From Flavobacterium subsaxonicum WB 4.1-42 = DSM 21790 (GTDB taxonomy: Bacteria; Bacteroidota; Bacteroidia; Flavobacteriales; Flavobacteriaceae), in contig NZ_AUGP01000017.1 in NCBI RefSeq assembly GCF_000422725.1, positions 62,001-126,000 of the forward strand: 64,000 nucleotides of DNA, given 5' to 3'. Numbering within the stretch: the stretch's first letter is position 1; every line of letters begins with the position of its first letter. Position numbers and translations under genes: made by a program. Below are positions 6,993 to 14,532 of the stretch, piece by piece. The notes beneath the pieces were generated by a model that saw nothing but the letters and a program-made list of their open reading frames with translations, did not search any database and was not told the DNA's origin.

Positions 6993-7904
6993 ATGAACAT
7001 CATTAACTCCATATCGCAGTTTCATAGCTTAGTCTCTTTACCGGAGCCTTTGCATCCGCTGGTAAGCGTAGTGCGCGTGCAGGATATGCGCTTTACTGAA
7101 TCAGCGATATGGGAACAGTTCTCGTTAAACTTTTACTGCATATCTTTAAAAAAAGATATAACCGGCAAGGTAAAATACGGCCAGCAATACTACGATTACA
7201 ACAAAGGCTTAATGACTTTTATTGCACCTCGGCAAATACAGTCGCTCGATGCCCCTCACGAAGAACTACTGGGGCCTGATGCCGGTACAGGCTATGCGCT
7301 GCTCATCCATCCTGATTTTTTGTTTAAACATCCGCTTGCTGTAACCATCAAAAATTATGGGTTCTTTTCTTATGCAGTTAATGAGGCACTGCATCTGTCC
7401 GAAAAAGAAGAGAAGAACATTATTGAGATCGTCAACAAAATAGCCGACGAATACCAGCATATCGACAGGCACACACAGGATATTATCCTTTCGCAGCTCG
7501 ATCTGTTACTTAATTACAGCAACCGCTTTTACGAAAGGCAGTTTATTACCCGAAAAGCAGTTAACCACGATTTGCTGACTAAGATGGAAAACCTTTTAGC
7601 TGAATATTTTGATGAAGAAACAACCCTTAAAGAGGGCCTGCCTACAGTAGAGCTGTTAGCGAAAGAACTTAATCTGTCACCACATTATTTAAGCGATATG
7701 CTACGATCGTTAACAGGGCAAAGCGCCCAGCAGCACATGCAGCAAAAGCTGATAGAAAAAGCCAAAGAATACCTAAGCACTACCAATTTATCGGTTGCGC
7801 AGATTGCCTACCAGTTAGGGTTTGAATATCCGCAATCGTTCAACAAGCTTTTTAAAAAGAAAACCAATATTTCGCCTCTGGAGTTCAGGCAAACATTTAA
7901 TTAA
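6993..7904 (+). CDS. AraC-family transcriptional regulator
   Basis: The 303-residue protein has an N-terminal AraC-type cupin sensor region. A C-terminal AraC/XylS DNA-binding domain with two helix-turn-helices spans about residues 205-300: VELLAKELNLSPHYLSDMLR, then LSVAQIAYQLGFEYPQSFNKLFKK. It lies 14 bp after the SDR gene. It likely controls that gene through the 21-bp-spaced repeats upstream; this is inferred from operator geometry, not shown. Confidence 0.88.
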   Translation: MNIINSISQFHSLVSLPEPLHPLVSVVRVQDMRFTESAIWEQFSLNFYCISLKKDITGKVKYGQQYYDYNKGLMTFIAPRQIQSLDAPHEELLGPDAGTGYALLIHPDFLFKHPLAVTIKNYGFFSYAVNEALHLSEKEEKNIIEIVNKIADEYQHIDRHTQDIILSQLDLLLNYSNRFYERQFITRKAVNHDLLTKMENLLAEYFDEETTLKEGLPTVELLAKELNLSPHYLSDMLRSLTGQSAQQHMQQKLIEKAKEYLSTTNLSVAQIAYQLGFEYPQSFNKLFKKKTNISPLEFRQTFN

Positions 7905-7906
7905 AC

Positions 7907-7940
7907 AAAAGCCTGCAAGTAATATTTGCAGGCTTCTCTT
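7907..7940. terminator. Bidirectional terminator
   Basis: AAGCCTGCAA and TTGCAGGCTT pair across a 7-nt loop between the convergent AraC and RidA-like genes. Confidence 0.7.
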
Positions 7941-7962
7941 TAATGAAAAATATAGCTTCCAA

Positions 7963-8352
7963 TTATTTTACAACGGTAGCTTCTAACTCAACTTTTAAAG
8001 TTTCAAAAAGGCTTGTAACCTCTAATAACGTAGTTGCCTGCTTAATGCCATGTTTGGCTATCCAGTCCTGTAAAACAGAAAAGTTAGGCCAAAGCTCTGC
8101 CGTAGATGTTGTGTAGATATTTAACCTTACAATATTTTTACATTCGTATCCTGCCTGGCTAATAACCAGCTCCAGGTTTTTTATAGCTTCAGTCAGTTGG
8201 GTTTTCATATCGGCGTCACTCGATATTCCGTCAGCGCTTATAGCGGTTTGCCCGGAAACATAGAGTGTGCCTTCGGCGTGTTTTACTTCAACAGCCTGTA
8301 CATAACTACGCTCATTTTGCCATTGCCACGGGTTAATTATTTGTTTTTCCAT
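7963..8352 (-). CDS. RidA/YjgF-family protein lacking the deaminase arginine
   Basis: The 129-residue protein has the chorismate-mutase-like Rid fold: YVQAVEVKHAEGTLYVSGQT, LELVISQAGYECKNIVRLNIYTT and LLEVTSLFETLKVELEATVV. RidA enzymes hydrolyse reactive enamine/imine intermediates. The catalytic Arg of E. coli RidA (in ARSCVEV) aligns with Thr here (ATTLLEV), so imine deaminase activity is doubtful and a non-catalytic Rid subgroup is more likely. A GTGAT-N4-ATCAC palindrome lies 126 bp upstream of the start, and a Crp/Fnr gene lies behind it in the same direction. Confidence 0.85.
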   Translation of the reverse strand: MEKQIINPWQWQNERSYVQAVEVKHAEGTLYVSGQTAISADGISSDADMKTQLTEAIKNLELVISQAGYECKNIVRLNIYTTSTAELWPNFSVLQDWIAKHGIKQATTLLEVTSLFETLKVELEATVVK

Positions 8353-8477
8353 TTGCTTTACTTCTTTAGTTTATGCACTACAAGCGCAACAGTTAGTATT
8401 ATAAATTCTAAAAATTTACATTGCAAAGTTGCAAATAACACATGGAAATGGGTGTTGATAAACCTCACGATTACAAG

Positions 8478-8491
8478 GTGATGTATATCAC
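8478..8491. promoter_or_regulatory. FNR/CRP-type palindrome upstream of RidA-like gene
   Basis: GTGAT-GTAT-ATCAC is a perfect 5-4-5 inverted repeat with the same half-sites as 4470-4483. It sits 1 bp past the stop of Crp/Fnr gene 2, in the 140-bp gap before the RidA-like gene. Confidence 0.55.
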
Positions 8492-8492
8492 G

Positions 8493-9065
8493 CTAATCGG
8501 ATATCCTACTTAAGGTTTCGCGGGTAACACCAAGATAAGCAGCCAGCTGGCTTTTTGGTACACGCTGAATAAGTAAGGGGTATTGTTTTAAAAGCTGCTC
8601 ATAACGCTCTTTAGCGCCGGATGTTAACCAGGATATTATGCGGCGCTGTGCGGCCAGAAACCCAAAATTTGACTTTTCGAGAAAAAAACGTTCCATCTTT
8701 TGGAGGCCATCACATAACTTTTTATAGTCCTGGAACGACAGGCATAAAACCTCGGTATCTTCAAGGCATATAAGCGCCATTGTAGCCTCTGCCTGGGTAT
8801 AAAAGGCATAATAATCGCTTTCCCACCAGTCTTCCATCGCAAACGAAACAATGTGCTGCTTTAGCATATCATCAGTAAACACAAGCTTTAAAAGCCCGGA
8901 CACAACAAAGTAAGCATACTTTACAGCATCGCCTTCCTGAATAAGGAACTGGTGTTTCTTATACTTTTTAATAGTAAAATGAGAGCGCACAAATGCAAAC
9001 TCATCATCGCTAAGCGGAACTATTTTTTCTATATGCTCTCTTAGTTTTGATGTTGCATCCATCAT
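8493..9065 (-). CDS. Crp/Fnr-family transcriptional regulator 2
   Basis: The 190-residue protein has an N-terminal beta-roll (FLIQEGDAVKYAYFVVSGLLKL) and a C-terminal helix-turn-helix (VPKSQLAAYLGVTRETLSRIS) that ends only two residues before the stop. The wing after the recognition helix is therefore very short compared with paralog 1. Two start codons are adjacent (MM). It is followed by the RidA-like gene in the same direction with a CRP-type palindrome between them, so it may regulate that gene. Confidence 0.85.
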   Translation of the reverse strand: MMDATSKLREHIEKIVPLSDDEFAFVRSHFTIKKYKKHQFLIQEGDAVKYAYFVVSGLLKLVFTDDMLKQHIVSFAMEDWWESDYYAFYTQAEATMALICLEDTEVLCLSFQDYKKLCDGLQKMERFFLEKSNFGFLAAQRRIISWLTSGAKERYEQLLKQYPLLIQRVPKSQLAAYLGVTRETLSRISD

Positions 9066-9161
9066 AAATTATAGCCTTTGTTGGTAGAGACATTTACGAA
9101 CCGTTGTTTGCAAATATAAATGCAATTTGGTTGCTCAATACTTTAACCGCTACTTTATTTT

Positions 9162-9169
9162 TATCTTTG
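9162..9169 (+). promoter_or_regulatory. Candidate -7 box for Crp/Fnr gene 3
   Basis: TATCTTTG fits TAnnTTTG, 22 nt before the TTG start at 9192. It lies inside the inverted repeat TTATCT-N6-AGATAA (9161-9178), a possible autoregulatory site. Confidence 0.4.
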
Positions 9170-9191
9170 ATGAGATAAACCCGCCCGAATT

Positions 9192-9734
9192 TTGAGCCAA
9201 CTACCACAACCCGATGCCCTGCAATTAATAGCACCCTATAACCTCGAAAAAATAGAAGTTGCAGCACGCACCATATTGTTAAACGAAGGTCAGAAAGCCG
9301 ACCGCATTTATTTTATTGAAAAAGGTTGCCTGCGCATGTGGTTTAATAATATCGGTACAGATATTACCACACAGTTTTTTTTCGAGGGTAATGTAATTGC
9401 CTCTATAGAGAGCCTTCTAACCAATAACCCAAGCGATTTTACTTTGGAAACGCTGGAACCCTGCACACTATACGTAATGCCAAAGGAGCAGTTTTTCGAA
9501 TTAATAAATTCTGACGTTAATTTTAAGTCGTGGTACGACAAGCTGATACTCAACCGCTTTTTTTATTATTCAAAACACATTTTGTCATATCTTAAAAATA
9601 AACCGCAGGAGCGTTACAATGAGCTGTTGGCAAGCCATCCGCAAATATTTTTGCGTGTGCCCCAGCATTATATAGCGTCTTACTTAGGTATAACGCCTGT
9701 GTCGTTAAGCCGCATACGTAACCGAAAGGTGTAG
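9192..9734 (+). CDS. Crp/Fnr-family transcriptional regulator 3 (TTG start)
   Basis: The 180-residue protein has a cNMP-binding-like roll (LLNEGQKADRIYFIEKGCLRMWF) and a C-terminal helix-turn-helix (VPQHYIASYLGITPVSLSRIR). The frame has a stop at 9171-9173 and no ATG before the conserved region, so the TTG at 9192 is the likely start. The protein is as short as paralog 2 at the C-terminus. The next gene is convergent and begins 2 bp after the stop. The signal sensed is unknown. Confidence 0.83.
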   Translation: MSQLPQPDALQLIAPYNLEKIEVAARTILLNEGQKADRIYFIEKGCLRMWFNNIGTDITTQFFFEGNVIASIESLLTNNPSDFTLETLEPCTLYVMPKEQFFELINSDVNFKSWYDKLILNRFFYYSKHILSYLKNKPQERYNELLASHPQIFLRVPQHYIASYLGITPVSLSRIRNRKV

Positions 9735-9736
9735 CC

Positions 9737-9949
9737 TTAAAGTATTTTTTGTATGTAAATAATAGAACCGTCTAAGCGTTTGTGCTCTATATAGTCTATT
9801 TTTTTAAAGGCACGGTAGTAAAACATGTAGGGTTTTAAGTTGGGCACTACGCTGCTTAACGATAGTACAAAGTCTTTTAAATTAGTGCCAAAAACAATAA
9901 CCTTGTTGCCTTGCTGGGCCACATACAGGTTTTTAAGATCTTTCATCAT
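9737..9949 (-). CDS. Small hypothetical protein
   Basis: A 70-residue protein if translation starts at the first of two adjacent ATGs (9949 or 9946). The frame stays open to an upstream ATG at 10018, giving 93 residues with a less plausible N-terminus (CCQIIIFENITGFIYIYQ). The sequence (LYVAQQGNKVIVFGTNLKDFVLSL, split) looks like a compact alpha/beta domain. I do not recognise a family. It ends 2 bp from the Crp/Fnr gene and is divergent from the oxidoreductase at 10073. Confidence 0.55.
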   Translation of the reverse strand: MMKDLKNLYVAQQGNKVIVFGTNLKDFVLSLSSVVPNLKPYMFYYRAFKKIDYIEHKRLDGSIIYIQKIL

Positions 9950-10012
9950 TTGGTAAATGTAAATAAATCCCGTTATATTTTCAAATATTATTATCTGGCA
10001 GCAGTTGTTTGT

Positions 10013-10024
10013 TAACAATTGTTA
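10013..10024. promoter_or_regulatory. Perfect 12-bp palindrome in a divergent promoter region
   Basis: TAACAATTGTTA is a perfect palindrome 49 bp before the oxidoreductase ATG and between divergent genes. It resembles MarR/HxlR-type or other dimeric-regulator operators; the regulator is unknown. Confidence 0.4.
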
Positions 10025-10048
10025 TCGCTTTACACCTGCCCTGCTACT

Positions 10049-10056
10049 TAATTTTG
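10049..10056 (+). promoter_or_regulatory. Candidate -7 box for the oxidoreductase gene
   Basis: TAATTTTG fits TAnnTTTG, 17 nt before the ATG at 10073 and 25 bp after the TAACAATTGTTA palindrome. Confidence 0.5.
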
Positions 10057-10072
10057 CTTAAAAATAAACAGT

Positions 10073-11032
10073 ATGAAAGCAGGTATACTACACCAATTAG
10101 GCACCAACCCCATTTACGGCGATTTTGAAAATCCACAGCCACAACAAGGCCAGTTAATAGTAAATGTAAAAGCCGCTGCCATTAAGCAGGTAGACCGCTC
10201 TAAGGTAGCAGGCAGGCATTACACTACTTTTGCATCGTTGCCCGTAGTACCCGGTATAGATGGTGTAGGAACATTACCAAATGGCGATGCCGTTTATGCC
10301 TGGGGCCTTACCGGTATGTTTGCGGAGCAGGCCGTTATTGAAGACGGAAGGTACACCCCACTCCCAAAAGGACTCGATTTTGCACTTGCAGCTGCATTGC
10401 CCAATGCTTTGGTAGGGTCTGACATGGCTTTGCTCTATCGTGCACAAATTAGGGCTGGGCAAACGGTGCTTATAAATGGTGCTACAGGCGCAACAGGGAA
10501 AATTGCCGTACAGATGTCAAAATACCGTGGCGCTCAAAAAGTTATTGTAACCGGCCGAAATCAAGCTGTTTTAAATGATTTGCTGCTTTTAGGTGCCGAT
10601 GAAATTATTCCGCTAATGCAGGATGATGAAACTATCATTAACCAGATACAGGAGAGCTTTAAAGCTACACCTATAGATATTGTAATCGATTATTTGTGGG
10701 GCCATCCTGTAGAATTAATTTTAAAAGCTATTAATGGCTTGCCGCCCTATAAAATTACCATTGTAACCGTTGGCGAAATGGCCGGCAGCACCATTAACCT
10801 GCCATCAGGTATATTGAGGAGCAGGATGGTGCAACTGTTAGGCTCGGGTATTGGCAGCCTTTCTAAGAAAGATATAGCCGATTATTTAGAAACCGAACTC
10901 CCGGCTATTTTTAGTCTTGCAGCACAGGGCAAATTGGTAATGGAGGTAGCTACATTTCCTTTATCAGAAATTGAAAGCGTTTGGAGCCGCGACGAAACCT
11001 CCGGAAAACGTAATGTGATTATAATGGAGTAA
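10073..11032 (+). CDS. Zinc-independent medium-chain alcohol dehydrogenase/quinone oxidoreductase
   Basis: The 319-residue MDR-superfamily protein has a GroES-like N-terminus (VKAAAIKQVDRSKVAGRHY, VPGIDGVGTLPNGDAVYAWG). Its Rossmann core has the nucleotide-binding loop NGATGATGKIAVQ near residues 138-150. It lacks the zinc cysteines of alcohol dehydrogenases, so it fits the quinone-oxidoreductase-like group, which uses NADPH. The substrate is unknown. It closes the regulator/oxidoreductase block. Confidence 0.85.
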   Translation: MKAGILHQLGTNPIYGDFENPQPQQGQLIVNVKAAAIKQVDRSKVAGRHYTTFASLPVVPGIDGVGTLPNGDAVYAWGLTGMFAEQAVIEDGRYTPLPKGLDFALAAALPNALVGSDMALLYRAQIRAGQTVLINGATGATGKIAVQMSKYRGAQKVIVTGRNQAVLNDLLLLGADEIIPLMQDDETIINQIQESFKATPIDIVIDYLWGHPVELILKAINGLPPYKITIVTVGEMAGSTINLPSGILRSRMVQLLGSGIGSLSKKDIADYLETELPAIFSLAAQGKLVMEVATFPLSEIESVWSRDETSGKRNVIIME

Positions 11033-11336
11033 AACCATCTAATTAACCTCTGCCCATTGTATATGCAGAAATTTTTGCGCAGTTTTTATACCAATAGTGT
11101 AATTATTAGCGCAATTCATACATCGCCTTCAGTCATTTTCTTACAAATTTCAAGTAATCAGCACTATCAAATCAATAAAATTTAACAAGAATATTAAATG
11201 ATTTATTAAGGAATAAGATTATTATGTACGCATTCTTCTTTAAATTACTATAACGTTTATTTAATACATAATAATCTTATAATTAGATGGTTGTTTAAAT
11301 TATAATTTATAAATTTATAGTACTTATTTATATGAA
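11033..11336. other. AT-rich intergenic region with a long inverted repeat
   Basis: No coding sequence is seen. The region holds two exact 16-bp inverted arms: ATAAGATTATTATGTA at 11213-11228 and its complement at 11265-11280, separated by 36 bp. The second arm ends 56 bp before the gene at 11337. Confidence 0.6.
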
Positions 11337-12053
11337 ATGAATAAATCATTACTATACCTTGTTGCGCTGCTGTTTCCACTCTTCCTTTATAGCCAGAGCG
11401 ACTCTCTTGTATTGAATGATACCACCCAGTTTAGTAATGCCATTCGTATAAATCTTGCCCGTTATAAAACCGAATGTGCCCATGCTAACCGCACCGGAGA
11501 TTTTGAGAGAAGTAAATTTTTATTCGATTCTTTAGTACAAAACCGCCTTACAGGTACCCGTTTTGACGATTTTACCTTTAAAAAAGTAAACAACTCTAAA
11601 ATAAAGCTAAGCTCCATACAAAAGCCCATTGTGCTTGTTACGTATGCCTCATGGTGTGTAACCAGCCAGGGCGAAATACCTGCACTTAACAAGCTTGCCC
11701 AGAAATACGGTAAAGACGTACAGTTTGTGGTAGTGTTTTGGGACAGAAGGGCTAAGATGAAAAAACTGGCTAAAAAATTTAACCACCGTGTTATAGTATG
11801 CTATGCACATGAGAGCTATAGAAACGATTCGCAAACAATAGGCATACTTAAACACACATTAGGCTTGCCAAACACCTTTTTCTTAGACGAAAACCTAAAA
11901 GTATCTGATATTAAGCGTTGTGGCGTGCAGGTATCGTTAGAAAAAGCCAACTACCAAAAAGGCTACGCCTTAAACTACAATGCTTTTTTAGAAGGCATGG
12001 TACCTTTCCTGTTAAACAAAGAACTGGAAAAAGAAATGCTTGTTATCAAATAA
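11337..12053 (+). CDS. Exported thioredoxin-fold (TlpA-like) protein with one active-site cysteine
   Basis: The 238-residue protein has a signal peptide (MNKSLLYLVALLFPLFLYSQ). A thioredoxin-like domain from about residue 75 follows, with KPIVLVTYASWCVTSQGEIP. TlpA/AhpC-type proteins have WCxxC at this point. Here it is WCVTSQ (106-111), so only Cys107 remains and the disulfide exchange would have to be monothiol. The central part (VQFVVVFWDRRAKMKKLAKKF) and a later TFFLDENLKV fit the fold. It is a lone gene whose upstream region has a 16-bp inverted repeat. Confidence 0.8.
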   Translation: MNKSLLYLVALLFPLFLYSQSDSLVLNDTTQFSNAIRINLARYKTECAHANRTGDFERSKFLFDSLVQNRLTGTRFDDFTFKKVNNSKIKLSSIQKPIVLVTYASWCVTSQGEIPALNKLAQKYGKDVQFVVVFWDRRAKMKKLAKKFNHRVIVCYAHESYRNDSQTIGILKHTLGLPNTFFLDENLKVSDIKRCGVQVSLEKANYQKGYALNYNAFLEGMVPFLLNKELEKEMLVIK

Positions 12054-12079
12054 CACATTTAATTACAAGCATTTATTCA

Positions 12080-13345
12080 TCACACCAACAGGTTTAATAA
12101 ATGGGGTTGGTTGTTTAGGTAGTCTACATAAAATCCAAGGTTTTTCATGTTTGCAATAAGCACATCAAAATCGGCTGCTTCTTTAACTTCAATACCCACT
12201 ACCGCCGTACCTTTTTCTTTACTGTTTTTCTTGGTGTATTCAAAATGGGCAATATCATCGGTTGGCCCCAATACATTCATTACAAACTCACGAAGTGCTC
12301 CCGGCCTTTGCGGAAACTTTACTAAAAAATAGTGCTTAAGTCCGGCATACAAAAGTGCACCTTCCTTAATTTCTTCCATACGGGTAATATCGTTATTACT
12401 GCCGCTTATAATACATACCACGTTTTTGCCTTTAATTTGCTCCTTATACTGGCTTAATGCCGCTACCGATAATGCCCCTGCGGGTTCAATAACAATAGCA
12501 TCTTTGTTATATAACGATAGTATAACCTCGCAAATACGGCCCTCATCTACTAAAAGCATATCATGCAGGGTTTGCCTACAAATATCAAAAGTAAAATTGC
12601 CTACTTTTTGTACTGCAGCACCATCTACAAATTTATTAATACGCTCCAGATGTACAGTCTCACCTTTTTCCAGTGCACGTTTCATACTCGGGGCACCGGT
12701 TGGCTCTACACCAATAATTTTTGTATTAGGAGACAGTTGTTGAAAAACACTGCTAAGCCCCGCCGCAAGTCCGCCACCGCCAACAGGAACAAAAACGTAG
12801 TCTATAGGCTGCTGCGCCTGCTCCAGTATTTCTAAAGCAATAGTAGCCTGGCCCTCGATAATATGCGGGTCATCAAATGGGTGAATAAACACTGCGCCTT
12901 TCTCTGCGCAATATAACAGTGCGGCTTCTTTAGCTTCATCAAAGGTATCGCCGGCTAAAACTACTTCAGCAAATTCGCCGCCAAACATTTTTACCTGGTC
13001 CAGCTTTTGGTTGGGCGTTGGTGTTGGCATAAAAATAGTACCGTGCGACTGCATTTTATTACATGCAAGTGCCACACCCTGGGCATGGTTACCCGCACTG
13101 GCACAAACTACCCCATGGGCAAGTTCTGCGGCAGATAAAGTAGCCATTTTATTATAGGCCCCGCGAATTTTGTACGACCTAACCTGCTGCAAATCTTCGC
13201 GCTTAAATAAAATGTTGGCATCATACATTTCAGATGCCGTGCGGTTAGGCGTAAGCTGCGTTTTATGTACCACGTGTTTAAGCCTTTCGGCAGCACGTTT
13301 AACATCATCAAGAGCAGGAAAGTACGTTATAGGATGGGTATTCAT
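12080..13345 (-). CDS. ilvA: Threonine dehydratase, biosynthetic
   Basis: The 421-residue PLP enzyme deaminates threonine to 2-oxobutanoate, the first step to isoleucine. The PLP lysine is Lys59 in SYKIRGA, and GGGGLAAGL binds the phosphate. The C-terminus from about residue 335 is a single ACT-like regulatory domain (FLVKFPQRPGALREFVMNVL), which supports a feedback-regulated enzyme of the short type. It is the last gene of the ilv cluster. The 130-bp gap after ilvC contains a nested palindrome (13374-13455). Confidence 0.95.
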   Translation of the reverse strand: MNTHPITYFPALDDVKRAAERLKHVVHKTQLTPNRTASEMYDANILFKREDLQQVRSYKIRGAYNKMATLSAAELAHGVVCASAGNHAQGVALACNKMQSHGTIFMPTPTPNQKLDQVKMFGGEFAEVVLAGDTFDEAKEAALLYCAEKGAVFIHPFDDPHIIEGQATIALEILEQAQQPIDYVFVPVGGGGLAAGLSSVFQQLSPNTKIIGVEPTGAPSMKRALEKGETVHLERINKFVDGAAVQKVGNFTFDICRQTLHDMLLVDEGRICEVILSLYNKDAIVIEPAGALSVAALSQYKEQIKGKNVVCIISGSNNDITRMEEIKEGALLYAGLKHYFLVKFPQRPGALREFVMNVLGPTDDIAHFEYTKKNSKEKGTAVVGIEVKEAADFDVLIANMKNLGFYVDYLNNQPHLLNLLV

Positions 13346-13373
13346 AATTTATGTTGCAAAACGCTACCCGTTT

Positions 13374-13455
13374 CTGTCATTGCGAGAGAGGCACGACCGC
13401 GGCAATCTTAATTATGAGATTGCCGCGCTCCATTGCATTCCGCTCGCAATGACAG
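13374..13455. repeat. 82-bp nested palindromic repeat between ilvC and ilvA
   Basis: The ends are perfect 13-bp inverted repeats (CTGTCATTGCGAG and CTCGCAATGACAG). Inside, GCGGCAATCT (13399-13408) pairs with AGATTGCCGC (13417-13426). It matches a class of TCATTGCGAG dispersed palindromes seen in many bacterial genomes. In the transcript it would fold into a cruciform-like structure within the operon. Confidence 0.75.
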
Positions 13456-13475
13456 AGCCGGACGTTATTTTTAAT

Positions 13476-14522
13476 TTAGTTGTTTTCCGGCCTAAGGCTA
13501 CGCACGGTTTTACCTGCCTGCCACATTTCGCTATCGCGAAGTTCAGCCAGTTCTGCATCCAGGTCTACACGGTAATCCGGTTTGCTGTTGCTTTCTATGC
13601 TATAGCCAGCCTCTTTACCCGTGGCAACGCTATCGTATAATTCTTCAAAAATTGGGGCTGTAGCATCTCTAAAACGCTTCCACCAGTCTAATGCACCACG
13701 CTGTGCTGTAGTACTACAGTTGGCATACATCCAATCCATACCGTTTTCTGCCACTAATGGCATAAGCGATTGTGTAAGTTCTTCAACCGTTTCGTTAAAC
13801 GCTTCCGATGGGCTGTGGCCTTTTTTACGAAGCACTTCGTACTGAGCCGCAAAAATACCCTGAATAGCCCCCATAAGTGTACCACGCTCTCCGGTAAGGT
13901 CGCTGTATACTTCTTTTTGGAAATCGGTTTCAAATAAATAACCACTGCCAATAGCAATACCTAAAGATACTACCCTGTCAAACGCTTTGCCTGTAGCATC
14001 CTGAAAAATAGCATAACTACTGTTTAATCCACGGTTTTGGAGGAACATACGGCGCAATGATGTGCCCGATCCTTTTGGAGCCACTAAAAATACATCGACA
14101 TTTTCCGGTGGAACGATTGATGTCTGGTCGTTGAACGTAATGCCAAACCCATGCGAAAAGTATAATGCTTTACCGGCAGTAAGGTTTTCTTTAACCAGTG
14201 GCCAGTATTCTATTTGTGCAGCATCGCTAAGTAAGTAACATATAATGGTGCCTTTTTGCAGGGCTTCTTCAATTTCAAAAAGGGTTTCGCCCGGTACAAA
14301 ACCATCGGCAACAGCTTTATCCCACGATTTAGAATTTTGGCGCTGACCCACAATCACGCTAATACCATTGTCTTTAAGGTTTAGTGCCTGGCCCGGCCCC
14401 TGAACGCCGTAGCCTATTACGGCAACTACTTCGTCTTTTAATGTTTGTTGTGCTTTATCTAACGGATATTCTTCACGGGTTACTACGTTTTCTTCTACTC
14501 CTCCAAAATTTAATTTTGCCAT
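13476..14522 (-). CDS. ilvC: Ketol-acid reductoisomerase, short fungal-like type
   Basis: The 348-residue enzyme converts acetolactate and acetohydroxybutyrate to dihydroxy acids with NADPH and Mg2+. The cofactor loop is IGYGVQGPGQALNLKDNG. VAPKGSGTSLRRMF and the stretch RGLNSSYAIFQD resemble the yeast Ilv5 type more than the GYGSQGHAHA bacterial class I type. The metal-binding helical domain shows SDLTGERGTLMGAIQGIFAA and the ELTQSLMPLVAENGMDWMY region. It is the penultimate gene of the ilv cluster, 10 bp after the unknown gene at 14533. Confidence 0.93.
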   Translation of the reverse strand: MAKLNFGGVEENVVTREEYPLDKAQQTLKDEVVAVIGYGVQGPGQALNLKDNGISVIVGQRQNSKSWDKAVADGFVPGETLFEIEEALQKGTIICYLLSDAAQIEYWPLVKENLTAGKALYFSHGFGITFNDQTSIVPPENVDVFLVAPKGSGTSLRRMFLQNRGLNSSYAIFQDATGKAFDRVVSLGIAIGSGYLFETDFQKEVYSDLTGERGTLMGAIQGIFAAQYEVLRKKGHSPSEAFNETVEELTQSLMPLVAENGMDWMYANCSTTAQRGALDWWKRFRDATAPIFEELYDSVATGKEAGYSIESNSKPDYRVDLDAELAELRDSEMWQAGKTVRSLRPENN

Positions 14523-14532
14523 GTTTATTCGT

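Noticed and set aside
13170..13640. 156-residue open frame spanning ilvA, a palindromic repeat and ilvC
   Set aside because: It crosses two conserved genes and a dispersed repeat; antisense read-through of ORFs.
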